Assembly (NCBI GenBank): GCA_032622095.1
Contig: CP136066.1
Coordinates: 196,530,816 to 196,594,815, forward strand
DNA from: Siphonodentalium dalli
Lineage: Eukaryota; Mollusca; Scaphopoda; Gadilida; Siphonodentaliidae
Length of the DNA: 64,000 nt
Direction: 5' to 3'
Shown here one piece after another: positions 11,795 through 22,423 of this stretch. The translations under genes and the position numbers were made by a program. The notes beneath the pieces were generated by a model that ran no database searches, had not been told where the DNA came from, and saw only the letters and a program-made list of their open reading frames with translations. Position 1 is the first letter of the stretch, and every line of letters begins with the position of its first letter.

Positions 11795-12006
11795 CAGTAA
11801 TGCCCTAAGTAATCGACCTCTTAACCACAGCATAATTATGGGTCACTTTTCAGGATTTAGTCGCAAATATGGCTTGTTGCCATTCATCGGAAAGCTCTCG
11901 GGGAGAGCTTTCCGATGAATGGCAACAAGCCATATTTCTGACTAAATCCTGAAAAGTTAACCATAATTCTGCTGTGGTTAAGAGGTTGATTACTTAGGAG
12001 TTACTG
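11795..12006. mobile_element. Palindrome A copy, full length, next to a minisatellite
   Basis: Complete, inserted in the last TATATA of the minisatellite at 11727-11794. CTAAGTAATCGAC subfamily. Confidence 0.86.
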
Positions 12007-12033
12007 TATATTTGCAGTCAGCACTTGTTAACC

Positions 12034-12467
12034 CTTCCATCTTGTAGTTCAAGTTAACCCTTGCTGTGCTGGTGCAGCATTAAAAATTCTCACTGAGAAC
12101 TTTCCGATGAATGGCAACAAGCCATATTTCCAACTAAATCCTGAAAAATTTCCCATAATTTTGCTGTGGTTAAGGAGTCAATTATTTAGGGCATTACTGT
12201 AGTTCAAGGTATCCCTTGCATGACCGAAGCTGTGCTGGTGCAGCATTAATGATCCCATGCTACTGCATTCTCCTATATATGCGAGTCTCCCATGGGAGCC
12301 TCACATATATAAGATAATGCGCTGGCTTACAAGGTCAAGGTAAATATTGTTAGGCCCATGCATTCTCTTATATATGTAAGGCACCCTATGGGTGGCTCGC
12401 ATATATAAGAGAATGCATTGGCACACCGGTTTTCGCAAAATTTCAGGAAGCTCCAGTCATGAAACGG
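12034..12467. mobile_element. C3 element interrupted by an A half copy
   Basis: Left border TTAA near 12030-12033, right border TTAA at 12468-12471. Two core hairpins (about 12255-12325 and 12355-12425) with variant loops. The A half copy 12089-12199 and a repeated GCTGTGCTGGTGCAGCATTA lie in the left part. Confidence 0.75.
12089..12199. mobile_element. Palindrome A, right half only, inside a C3 element
   Basis: Only the arm from the centre outward is present; it interrupts the C3 element at 12034-12467. Confidence 0.8.
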
Positions 12468-12570
12468 TTAACACTTTCTTCCTTATAGTTTAAGTTAATA
12501 GAGTTAAACTGAAAATAGTCTATGGTTTAGTGTCCATCTATAGGTCAATATGCCCGCTCTCTTGTATATA

Positions 12571-12782
12571 CAGTAATGCCCTAAATAATCAACTCCTTAA
12601 CCACAGCAGAATGATGGGAAATTTTCAGGATTTAGTCGGAAATATGGCTTGTTGCCATTCATCGGAAAGCTCTCTGTGAGAGCTTTCCGATGAATGGCAA
12701 CAAGCCATATTTCCGACTAAATCCTGAAAAATTATCCATAATTTTTCTGTGGTTAAGGAGTCGATTATTTAGGGCATTACTG
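12571..12782. mobile_element. Palindrome A copy, full length
   Basis: Complete, inserted in TATATA. The flanks CAATATGCCCGCTCTCTTGT and CAGTATGCCCGCTCTCTTGT are similar on both sides, so it sits within a local duplication. Confidence 0.86.
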
Positions 12783-12808
12783 TATGTCAGTATGCCCGCT
12801 CTCTTGTG

Positions 12809-13092
12809 GTGCGTTTTGGTAATGTTATTCAATAGATGGAGATTAAGATTATGGATCTCGCCTAGCAGTGCCAGACAGTGTTTGCTCCTATATTCAAATG
12901 TCCGCCCTCGTGTATATATATGTGGTCCCGCCCTCGTGTATATATATGTGGTCCCGCCCTCGTGTATATATATGTGGTCCCACCCTCGTGTATATATATG
13001 TGGTCCCGCCCTCGTGTATATATATGTGGTCAGTATGTCCGCCCTCGTGTATATATATGTGGTCCCGCCCTCGTGTATATATATGTCGTCAG
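12809..13092. repeat. Local duplicate, copy 2, with eight minisatellite units
   Basis: Same lead sequence as 11634-11725, then about eight 25-bp units (CCCTCGTGTATATATATGTGG plus TCCCG), with one unit followed by GTCAGTATGTCCG. Expansion from three to eight units relative to copy 1. The frames it opens on both strands are repeat artefacts. Confidence 0.9.
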
Positions 13093-13138
13093 TTGATGGA
13101 GACAAAATTTAACTGAAACTGAACAGAAGGGAAATAGT

Positions 13139-13285
13139 AACTAAAAACATGTAAACAAAATTTAATTTTAGACTATAGATACTTCCCAGTAGATGAGGCC
13201 TATCTAAGGCAGAATGAGGTCCCCAGAGGCTGAATTTGGTGCGGCTAAATTCACCTTGTGGGGACCTAATTCAGCAAACAGGCTT
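13139..13285. mobile_element. B element fragment near exon 13431
   Basis: Part of the middle (GATACTTCCCAGTAGATGAGG) and one shortened hairpin; right end eroded. Confidence 0.7.
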
Positions 13286-13430
13286 ACAGCCCTCTGAATC
13301 CAGAATAGATCATTCCAATGTATTCTTTTACAACTGAATAGGAGAATCTATTCAGTGATGAATGGGTTAATGTCAATTGCTTCCAACAATCTGTTTCCTG
13401 CTTGTCATTGTTTTCACATTTAAATTTCAG

Positions 13431-13560
13431 GCCTGGAAGAAATAGAGGATGATTCGTTTGAGCCGAGGCTATCTCCAAATTATCCGCTAGTTATTCCGCT
13501 GCGACAAGAATTTGAACTCAAGTCATTCCCACCACATGGAAAGCCTCCTCCGACAGTGAG
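13431..13560 (+). CDS. PTK7: PTK7-like receptor, exon for first half of Ig domain 4 (no cysteine)
   Basis: Exon of 130 bases after TTTAAATTTCAG, followed by donor GTTAGT. It enters in phase 1 and leaves in phase 2. It begins with the linker SLEEIEDDSFEPRL, which resembles the EIEDMPLFEPRV linker before human PTK7 Ig4 and is the best single family signature in the window. The B-strand position that normally holds cysteine reads FELKSFPPHGKPPP, with serine where cysteine is expected. The exon contains no cysteine at all. The reading frame is intact, so this looks like a real substitution and not decay. Confidence 0.86.
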
Positions 13561-13729
13561 GTTAGTATTATCTCTACAAGTCCAAAACAATTAAAGGGAC
13601 ATCACTCATTTGAACCTCCAAATTATGTCTCCGTAACTTGGAAGGACAGACATATGTTAGGTTGATAGATACACCATATATCATTCTACAGGCCATATCT
13701 GCTCCGTTAAAAACTTGCCAAAGTCTTAA

Positions 13730-14077
13730 CCCTTTACCCAACAAAACGGCCAAAAACGCCCAAATAAAGCTTCAACGGCCTAAAATATCTTCGGTCTGTC
13801 TCAATAACACCATACACATATGGATATCATTGGAACCGGTTCATTGACCACATGCATTGTGATGGTTACAGTTATGCCCTGTGCCAATGCATTCTCTTAT
13901 ATATGCGAGTTGACCATAGGTCGCCTCGCATATATAAGAGAATGCATTGGCCTAATTTTTTTTATCATTTTTAATATGTTAAGCCAATGCATTCTCTTAT
14001 ATATGCAAGGCGACCTATGGTCGACTCGCATATATAAGAGAATGCATTGGCACAGGGCCGTTCTGTTGGGTAAAGGG
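13730..14077. mobile_element. C2 element (TTAA-flanked), complete
   Basis: TTAA at 13726-13729 and 14078-14081. Ends CCCTTTACCCAACA and TGTTGGGTAAAGGG. Long left arm (AAACGCCCAAATAAAGC to GTGATGGTTACAGTTATG), two core hairpins, short right arm. Confidence 0.88.
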
Positions 14078-15517
14078 TTAAGCAATTTTCCAGCTGTTTT
14101 TAAGTTTTTCGCACAGAAGTGAGAGAACGCTCTTTATTTAACTTTGCCACTCTTCAACTCAGAGCCCGACGTTTCTAAATTTTATGACTTGTTATTCTGT
14201 GGCATACATTGTCTGTATAAATAGAGGATCTATAATGAGTCTCAATTCTATTATTTAATTAATTTATTAATTTTATTAATCAAATTTATTGGACGGGGTT
14301 AATAAATTTTGTATAGAATTGCGACGAATGTGAGTTCCATATTATCACGTAATCTCATTTTGGCATGCGAGTATAAGTTCCGCCGTCAAATCGCCGCGTG
14401 TCTTTAATTCTGGCCAGTTGAAAAACATTAATTTTATTTCTATATAAGTTTATATGAATGAATAGCTTAAATTTTATGAAATTGTGACAGACCAGACTAT
14501 ATTTGCTCATAATAATGCAGGGCGTGGGACAATAGCGACAATTACACGATGCATACACTGTACAATTATATATCCTCATCACTATTCTTGCTGAGAACTT
14601 AGATATTAATGTTTTTGGCCTAAGATAGATATCCCAGATGATGGCTGTGGAAGTTCAAGAGGTTATTAAGTGTGATCCAATTTATTGTGTTGAAAATTCC
14701 TGGATAACCTAATTTAGAATAAATAAATCCACTGATAATAAAAAACAAAAGGACCACATGTGATGAATAGTAGCTGCAAATCTATTGCATGTGGAGACTG
14801 GGGCTTGTTATGGTGATAAGGATATCAACAATTGCCTACAAATCCTCTATGCTATCTCAGGAATGACTCCCAGAATAGAGATTTGTTCATGTACACCTTG
14901 CAATGATAGAACCCCTAATAGTGTTGGAATTCACATAATGATGTACTGTATAATCTTTGTAATTTCCTGGGACTTTTATGTCTATTGCTTATCAAAAATC
15001 TATCATTTCTCAGCTTTTGCTTACATTTAATATACTAGGGTGGGTAGGATCTTGTCAGCGTTTGATTGGATATTGCTGTGAGAAGCTGATCTGTTGTAGG
15101 TTGCTCCCCAGTTTTATGTCCATTGACTCTATGCCTGATCAGCACCCCCACTGTGTGAGAACACATTTATGGATGGCAGGTAATTTGTATCAGAGTGCAC
15201 TATACTGTCCATGTTCTACATCCATAAAATGATATATACAGTGATTTCAATAGGGGTTACCTATCCATTGCTCCAAAAATATTAAAAACCATTATATGGA
15301 AACCCACTGACTGGCCAATAGCAGACCTTTATGGAGTTCCTAATTGACAGTTAAAGCCATATCATTCACAACTTCAAACTGATAGTATACATCTCAGACA
15401 CAACACTTATTTGAAGAATGTGTCATTAAACGTTGACGAATATTGTCAGTATGCTAATCCTGATGTGCTAATTAGCTCCTCAGATTGCTTCTTTCTAAGT
15501 GAGGATGGGTCATCATT

Positions 15518-15586
15518 CATATATTAGAGAATGCACTGGCACGTAATCTTTAATGCTGTACCAGCGCAGCTCCCATCATGAAAGGG
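15518..15586. mobile_element. C3 right end, upstream of exon 15660
   Basis: GAATGCACTGGCACG to CCCATCATGAAAGGG, then TTAA at 15587-15590, 69 bases before exon 15660. Confidence 0.78.
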
Positions 15587-15659
15587 TTAATTAATGAAAC
15601 TATATTTCATGGCTAAAATAATTTTAAAATTAAAATAAATTATTGCTTGTTATTAACAG

Positions 15660-15826
15660 GTGGCTTGACAAGTATGACATGCCAATCGGAAGCGCAGGGA
15701 AGATCCGAATCCAGGGCAACAACCTGATTTTTGAAGAACCTTTGGAAAAGGATTCTGGGAATTACACATATATCCTCATGAATGCGGCCGGAGAGAAACG
15801 GAGAAATATATGGATTATTATTTCAG
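15660..15826 (+). CDS. PTK7: PTK7-like receptor, exon for second half of Ig domain 4 (no cysteine)
   Basis: Exon of 167 bases after TGTTATTAACAG, followed by donor GTATGT. It enters in phase 2 (arginine codon split with the previous exon) and leaves in phase 1. It carries the strand-C tryptophan (RWLDKYDMP) and the strand E-F region LEKDSGNYTYILMNAAG. The residue after GNYT is tyrosine where nearly all Ig domains have cysteine (GxYxC). Together with the serine in exon 13431-13560 this gives an Ig4 of about 97 residues without any cysteine. NYT is a potential glycosylation site. The end, EKRRNIWIIIS, parallels the GQRRQDVNITV end of human PTK7 Ig4. Confidence 0.86.
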
Positions 15827-16276
15827 GTATGTGTAAGGCCAAAACAAAAAACCTCTTTGTTTCAGATACCATGCCTGGCTGAGATTTTCTTGCCTGCCTC
15901 AATTTTTTGTTTTAATTTTCTCCAGAAAGCTAGTCTATATAGTTACCTGTTAGAGTCGTCAATGTGAATATTTATCGTTTTTCCCCAATACCAAAAGCAA
16001 AAAATAAGTCGGTTATTAAGCTTAAAGTTGGTAAGATCTCAATGCAGAGTGAATGAATTCAAGGGACACCATGTTTTTATCCAATGCTTGGCTCATTTTC
16101 AATACACATGGATCTACAATATTCCATGGCGCCGTGACTACACTATTATATCACTTTAAAGGTTTAAAAAAAAAAAATCCCTATCTGCCTGTCTGGAAAA
16201 TTATCCCAATGTTGTCGGAAACAGAGATGTTGTTGGATTTGGCCTAATGCACTGCAGGACCCTGAGGTTTCAAATT

Positions 16277-16530
16277 GGGAGAAGTCACTTCTCCCTATTT
16301 GTTATTTAGGAGAAGTGGAGTGTTATCAGGGAGAAGTCATAATGCCTCAAGTTTAAATTTACACCCTATACATTACCATTCTATGACCCAATATTATGCA
16401 ATAAAAGAGCCCATTTATAAAACCATTATAGTGAGTAAGAACACCATTATAATGAGTGAATACTAGGCTGGTCCCTATCTCCCAATTAGCCCTCTAGGCT
16501 GGTCCCCGTTTCCCAAGTCGCCCTCTAGGC
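16277..16530. repeat. GAGAAGTGACTTCTCCC-type interspersed repeat, diverged
   Basis: AGAAGTCACTTCTCCC and later GCCCTCTAGGCTGGTCCC (twice). Related pieces at 26236-26345 and 44157-44375. Confidence 0.55.
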
Positions 16531-16639
16531 TGATTCCTGATCGGTCCCTAATGTACTAGTAGTACTTAAAATGGAATATTCATGTACTCTGGAATCCTAA
16601 ATATTTTGAAAATTTATAATATCGGCTCCAGTCCTTAAA

Positions 16640-17063
16640 ACATTGGCAGAATGAGGTCCCCACTGGGTGAATTTAGTGATGCTACCCCACTCAGTGGGCT
16701 AGCATCATCAAATTCACCATCTGGGAACCTTATTCTGCTTATGCCTCAATTCATATGGGAGACCTTAAGGAACAGATTTAAGTTCCCCAGTTGAAGTTGG
16801 TGACGTTCACCCATTAGTCACCTTGATCATGCATTTTATCTTCTGCATATTAGGGGATGTAGAAACTTTTAACAGAAGGGATAAAGTAACTATATTAAAA
16901 CAATGTTAAAGATTATAAATATGTCCCAGAAGATGAGGTCTATGCAGATTGAGGTCCCCAGAGGGTGAATGGTGATGCTAGCCTGCTGTTCGGGATAGCA
17001 TTACTAAATTTACCCTATGGAGACCTCATTCTGCAAACGTCAGACACAACATATCCAGGTTTG
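16640..17063. mobile_element. B element, long form, left end eroded
   Basis: Both hairpins and the middle are present (with CCTTGATCATGCATTTT and GTAACTATATTAAAAC). Confidence 0.8.
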
Positions 17064-17225
17064 CTGAAAAAGTTTGGAAAAAAGGCACTTTTTTGTACCT
17101 CCGTATGAATGATGGCTAGAAAAATCTTGCCCTGTCTACTGCTGGCCTAGAAATATCATAGAATTATGAAACTATCCTTGAATTTTTTCGCATATACTGC
17201 TCATAGTAATGCTCAAAGAAAGGGA

Positions 17226-17441
17226 CAGTAATGCCCTAAGTAATCGACTCTTTAACTATGTACAGCAGAATTATGGGTAACTTTTCAGGATTTAGTCGGA
17301 AATATGGCTTGTTGCCATTCATCGGAAAGCTCTCGGGGAGAGCTTTCCGATGAATGGCAAAAAGCATATTTCCGACTAAATCCTGAAAAGTTACCCATAA
17401 TTCTGCTGTAGTTAAAGAGTCGATTACTTAGGGCATTGCTG
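17226..17441. mobile_element. Palindrome A copy, full length
   Basis: Complete, with a few extra bases (TATGTA) before CAGCAGAATTA. Left TA lost. Confidence 0.85.
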
Positions 17442-17602
17442 TAGTTCAGGTATTTATCAACCTAATTCGATACTGGGAAAAAATAAAAAGCGGATATTAT
17501 TAGGTGTATTTTAGAGTACAAGCCGCCATGTGGCTTTAATTTGCATGAGACATGAGTATGAACAGCTAATCAGAATAGTAACTATCACAACAAATGTCTT
17601 AA

Positions 17603-18030
17603 CCCTTTACCCAACAAACCGGCCAAAAACGCCCAAATAAAGCTTCAACAGCCTAAAATATCTTCGGTCTGTCTCAATAACACCATACAAATATGGACAT
17701 CATTGGAACCGGTTCATTGACCACATTGTGATGGTTATAGTTATGCCCTGTGCCAATGCATTCTCTTATATATGCGAGTCGACCATATATAAGAGAATGC
17801 ATTGGCCTAAAACACTTTTTACCATTTTTTCTTACATTCTTTAACAATTTTAGAATTTTTTCTTACATTTTTTAACAATTTTTATAATATTTTTCTACAT
17901 TCTTTGACAATTTTATCAATTTTAATATGTGTTAAGCCAATGCATTCTCTTATATATGCGAGGCAACCTATGGTCGACTCACATATATAAGAGAATGCAT
18001 TGGCACAGGGCCGTTCTGTTGGGTAAAGGG
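17603..18030. mobile_element. C2 element, complete, expanded spacer
   Basis: TTAA at 17599-17602 and 18031-18034. The spacer between the two hairpins holds repeats of TTCTTACATTTTTTAAC. The first hairpin has lost most of its loop. Confidence 0.88.
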
Positions 18031-18762
18031 TTAATTCATGCTTGAAATGCAACACCCCCACACATGTCTCCAGATTCCCCTTAGATACTTTCGTTCTTCA
18101 TGTAGATTGAGCCCTGTTTAACCTCCAGATGTACAGTCATTAGGATCTTGACAAAACACCTGGCTCCAACAATAAATTTTAATGACATAGAGTGAGGTAT
18201 AAACATAATAAGAGCAATATTTAATAACCCCTTCTCTCATAAAATACAAATAAAATACCCAACTGTGCTGTATTAGACCCCAGGTGATATAATTCTTCTT
18301 GAAATCATAACAGACATAACAAAGAAATAAAATATAATTATGACCATGTTCACAAGAGGTCAGATCCTGTGGATCGCTAGGGTTTGATTTACACTTGATG
18401 TTTTATGTTCATATCCTTCATTTGACAAGTTTGGGGAGTATAAAAAACTTGGTCAAGCTGTACATTTAATGATACGCTCCTCAGACCTGGTTATGCACCT
18501 TGCGAGATCGTTTGGGGTGATTAACTTACTTTTTGAACTCTCGATTTTATGAGTTTTTATCTATATGCACTCTGAGAATCTTTCTGCACTTAGATTTGCA
18601 TCAAGATATGCCAGATACAAGAAGAGTTGATCATGAATGTGTGCTTCTATGTTGAGTCAGTTTATCATGTTTAATTGAATACTAAAAAACAAAACATGCA
18701 CTGACATGGCAAGGATTCCACAACAGGGGTGTTAGGGAGTCTCATCCCTCCCGATGGTACCT

Positions 18763-18872
18763 ACTTTTATCCCCCACCTGAAAAAAACAATGAGGTGGGG
18801 AATATAGCAATGGGTTCCATCCATCTGTCCATCTGTTTGTCCATCTGCTGTCCGTCCCGAAAATTTGTCTCG
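18763..18872. repeat. Direct repeat, left copy (GAGGTGGGGAATATAGC)
   Basis: TTTTATCCCCCACCTG to TCCGTCCCGAAAATTTGTC, about 108 bp, recurs at 19695-19806 with few changes. GTCCATCTGTTTGTCCATC is part of it; similar words open the repeat at 56745. Confidence 0.85.
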
Positions 18873-19159
18873 AGAAAACAAATGTTTGTGTGATTATTCG
18901 CATAATATTAGGTCAACTATATATAGTTATCGTGTTATATATTGGTGAAAACATTAGTAACAACCAGAATAGTACGTATAGTTGTCAGTTGATTAAATAA
19001 TATGTTTAATAACCAATTGAGTCACAATTTGCTAACTGTTTGGGATCTAAGTGAAAAACGTGTTACCAAACTTGTTTGTAACACCTACTATGCCATCGCT
19101 ACTGTTGTACGTTCGTCCGCAGCCATAGTATTAATATTAAGGGTTACAAGAATTACTAA

Positions 19160-19697
19160 TGTTTGTAAAACCTCTACAAACCGAACACCCTATGGACCGG
19201 CCCTTCTGTTAGGTTTAGGGAGATGTTCGGTTTATAGAAAATCGCACTACGATCGGAATGTATTGACGTCGTTACTAAGAGTGGTCGAAGCACAACCAAC
19301 TCATTATTGAATTTAACTTGTATAAAGTACCGAATAAAATATAAATAACCTAGATAAATAATAAGAATTAAAACATGGTATATTAATAAGACATACTACA
19401 TGTACCGGTATATAGATAAGACTGTAAACGATAAAATTTACAGGGATTCTAAAATGTCGCTGAAAATATTAATGTTTCATACTGTTGAATAAGCGTGTTC
19501 GGATTTCAGAGGTAACATTATTGTATTTATTCACTGATGGACTAGAAAAGCCATCCAATGTTCGGAATAGAGAGTTACTGGATTATAGAGGTAATTTTTA
19601 ATGAGAATGCACTTGGGTGAATTCGGGACCAGACAAATTGTCGGTATTGCGAGGGAATCGGTTTATAGAGGGTCCGGTTTGGAGAGGTTTTACTGTA
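19160..19697. mobile_element. Likely decayed Tc1/mariner-type element
   Basis: Left GTAAAACCTCTACAAACCG and right CGGTTTGGAGAGGTTTTAC are inverted, next to TA at the right border. Subterminal TATAAACCG/CGGTTTATAG words recur. No transposase seen. It lies just inside the two direct repeats at 18763 and 19695. Confidence 0.6.
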
Positions 19698-19806
19698 TTT
19701 ACTTTTATCCCCCACCCGAAAAAACAATGAGGTGGGGAATATAGCAATGGGTTCCATCCATCTGTCCATCTGTTTGTCCATCTGCTGTCCGTCCCGAAAA
19801 GTTGTC
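19695..19806. repeat. Direct repeat, right copy
   Basis: See 18763-18872. The two copies bracket about 820 bp including the mariner-like piece. Confidence 0.85.
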
Positions 19807-19999
19807 CGGGGGGTTATTTCAAACAATTATCAATGGATTTCAAAGATTTTGGTACATGCATTCACAAGTTCTGTACATCTTTGAGCAAAACAACAATCCC
19901 TATATGAGGATATATTATTAGTGGCCAGTGGAATAGAATTACTATTTAATTAGTTTGGTTCAGAATTTCACTGTGAATTAATAGTATGTCTTTTGTTAA

Positions 20000-20231
20000 C
20001 CCTTTGAGTGCCAGGTCCGATTTTTGTATCAACCCATATACCCTGTGCCAATGCATTCTCTTATATATGCGAGTCGACCATAGGTCGCCTCGCATATATA
20101 AGAGAATGCATTGGCTTAACATTTTTTTTTTTTTTTTTTTTTTTACAATTTTAATATATTTTATTATATTCTTTAACAGACTTATTGTGTAGGTTTAGGG
20201 CCGATAATATCGGCCCCTGGCACTCAAAGGG
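20000..20231. mobile_element. C1 element with a preserved empty site nearby
   Basis: TTAA at 19996-19999 and 20232-20235. The flanks join to the same sequence that is uninterrupted at 20560-20610, with a single TTAA. Confidence 0.9.
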
Positions 20232-20255
20232 TTAATGAGTGTAAATAGCCATTAA

Positions 20256-20499
20256 CTCCTCCATGACTGGAGCTTCCTGAAATTTTGCGAAAACCCTGTG
20301 CCAATGCTTTCTCTTATATATGCGAGTCTCCCATAGAGAGCCTCGCATATATGAGAAATCATTGGCCTAAGAATATTTACCTTGATCTTGTAAGCCAGTA
20401 CATTCTCTTACATGCGAGGCTCCCTGTTGGAGACTCACATATATAAGAGAATGCACTGGCAAAGGATCGTTAATGCTGCACCAGCGCGGATCCTGTCAT
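20256..20499. mobile_element. C3 element, right end lost
   Basis: TTAA at 20252-20255, two core hairpins, then GCACCAGCGCGGATCCTGTC, where the terminal bases break off into the local duplication. Confidence 0.8.
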
Positions 20500-20687
20500 A
20501 TGCCGCTATTATGGGCCAGTGTAATAGAATTACTAGTTAATTATTTTTGTTCAAAGTATCACTCAAGAATTAATAGTATGTCTTTTGTTAATGAGCGTAA
20601 ATAGGCATTAAAGTGAAAGATAAATGAAATCTACATTAGTCACTGAGATTTTCACACAAAACCAAAATACATTTCTGATCATGTTAA

Positions 20688-21205
20688 AGGCACGGGCGGC
20701 GTTCGTTGCAGAAATATTCATATTTGTTCAATTGCCATCAACAGAAGGAATATTATAATATATATAGTTTTGTTCATATGCCAAACATAATCAGCGCGTA
20801 AATAGTATATTGTCGTCAAGACATATACGATGGCGTACATAAACAAGAGACTACTCCTGTTACAGAAGTTTTGCTTCTGTTTACATAACACAGCGCAATT
20901 CTATTGGTTAATCGCACACAAATGATATAAACGCTCTTTATTATTTCCATATCAGGAAAACAGTAACAAATAACGCTCTTTATGTTTACCATATCCGGAT
21001 CTAAACAAAAGACAGGAAATGTAACGTTTTTTGCTTTTGTTTACATAACAAAGGAAAAAAAATTGACAATATAAACATACTGTTTATGCCATATTTCTGA
21101 TTGGTATAAGAACAAGGTCTGTCTATATTTTACTCTTCTTTATGGCGGTTTTTGACGGAGGTGAATATTTTAACAGCATACCCCACGCCAACGCTACCCG
21201 TATCT
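20688..21205. mobile_element. TTAA-flanked element with GGGCGGCGTT-type ends
   Basis: TTAA at 20684-20687 and 21206-21209. Ends AGGCACGGGCGGCGTT and AACGCTACCCGTATCT are imperfect inverses. About 518 bp, inside the local duplication 19918-21310. Confidence 0.72.
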
Positions 21206-21865
21206 TTAATGAGTGTAAATAGGCATTAAAGTGAAAGATAACTGAAATCTACATTAGTCACTGAGATTTTCGGGCAAAAACAAAATACATTTCTGATCAT
21301 GTTAAAGGATCCAGCATCATTGACTTGTCATTTTGGCAGAGATGCCAGGGAATTAGAGCTAAATGATTTTGGTTCAGAGTAACATATGGCAGCTATGAAT
21401 GAGAGTTATTATGAGACATGGTCTCATGCTATAAAGCAGACATTAACTTGAGCTGGGCTATCACTGAAATTACCACAATGGCTTTCCTATTACACTTTAA
21501 TTACTGGTCAGCTATCAAAGTTAATGAAAATCTCCTTCCCAGCCTTGGGGCAGATGATTTAGTGGAGATCCCATGTTAATTTTGGGGAGCAGATTGCTTT
21601 TGTGTTTATTTATTCCTCTTTGAAGGTTAAGGGTAATAAAATGTTACTCCCCCACCATCCTTAAAGCAGGTTAGTCATATAAATATACAAACAAACTCAG
21701 TGTAGTAACTATCCATAGTGTTCACTGCTGTAACCCTGTATCCAGGTAGGGGTTTGGTTACTGGTCATTGCCTAAAGAAGTCTGGTGTTATGTCGGAATG
21801 TCCACTATTTAAGGAATAATCTTGGTTTTCTAATGTAATTACACAGTTTAATGGCATCATGGTGA

Positions 21866-22000
21866 ACAGGGACGCCGGGGAAGGGGGATGCGGGGGTGCT
21901 TGCCCACTTGCCCTGGCCCAGGGGAGTCCAGTGGGTACCAGAAAAGTGCTCTCCTGTCTGGTTTGCCCCCTTGCCCTTTGGTGCTTCCATGCATCCGTGA
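21866..22000. repeat. GC-rich interspersed repeat, copy 1
   Basis: GCCACTTGCCCTGG-like block with GAGTCCAGTGGGTACC and GGTTTGCCCCCTTGCCC. It matches the reverse of 55035-55170. Far more GC-rich than the intron around it. Confidence 0.8.
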
Positions 22001-22423
22001 TGGTGAACCCCAAACTCATAAATCGCAATGCCTTTAAATTGTGTAATTATATTACTAATAGGATACCGAGAATATTGCTCATAATTACATTTCAGTGAAA
22101 AAATATCGACCTAACAATCAATGCATGTTGAGTTGGAAAAAATATTGTTAATATTGCAAATTTTTTAGTGACATTGCCACGTCGTATGTTGCTGTGATGA
22201 AATTCCTCTATATTTTTTCAACTTCAAGTATTTCATATTACTTTTGATGGTGTGATCATAGCCTGTGGCTTAATCGTGTAACTACAAACCATGAATGGAC
22301 ATCATGTACCTGTCATCTTAACATCATTTATGAATGCTGTCTTGCCTGCAGCATGCTACACATGGTACGATTTAGTGTATTTAAAAAGGAATGATATATC
22401 AATAAATTGTTAACTATTTTCAG

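Larger units (their letters stand above)
5423..13430 (+). other. Intron between Ig3 and Ig4, 8008 bp
   Basis: Unassigned stretches: 5640-6429 (contains a 108-codon frame at 5810-6136 without recognisable product), 6642-7177, 7433-8635 (with a run of about 30 C at 8341-8370), 9558-10260, 10474-11633. Confidence 0.83.
13561..15659 (+). other. Intron between Ig4 exons, 2099 bp
   Basis: GTTAGT to AACAG. The C2 element fills 13726-14081; 14082-15517 holds nothing recognisable, with AT-rich TTAATTAATTTATTAAT words near 14260. Confidence 0.83.
19918..21310. repeat. Local duplication, three partial units, broken by TTAA elements
   Basis: The unit GGCCAGTG(G/T)AATAGAATTACT...GTATGTCTTTTGTTAATGAG(T/C)GTAAATAG...GATCATGTTAAAGG is present at 19921-19999 plus 20232-20255, at 20513-20687, and (right part only) at 21206-21308. 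Unit 1 carries C1 and C3 insertions at its two TTAA sites; the third unit is separated by the element 20688-21205. Confidence 0.85.
15827..22423 (+). other. Intron between Ig4 and Ig5, 6597 bp
   Basis: Unassigned: 15827-16270, 17064-17225, 18035-18762, 18873-19159, 21311-21865 and 22001-22423. Confidence 0.83.

Noticed and set aside
12659-13105. Long open frames on both strands across the TATATATGTGG minisatellite and palindrome A
   Set aside because: They follow the 25-bp unit in every frame and continue into the palindrome; this is low-complexity repeat, not coding.
13860-14050. TATATA motifs in the core hairpins as promoters
   Set aside because: They are part of the hairpin stem (CTCTTATATATGCGAG) repeated in every C element; nothing ties them to transcription.
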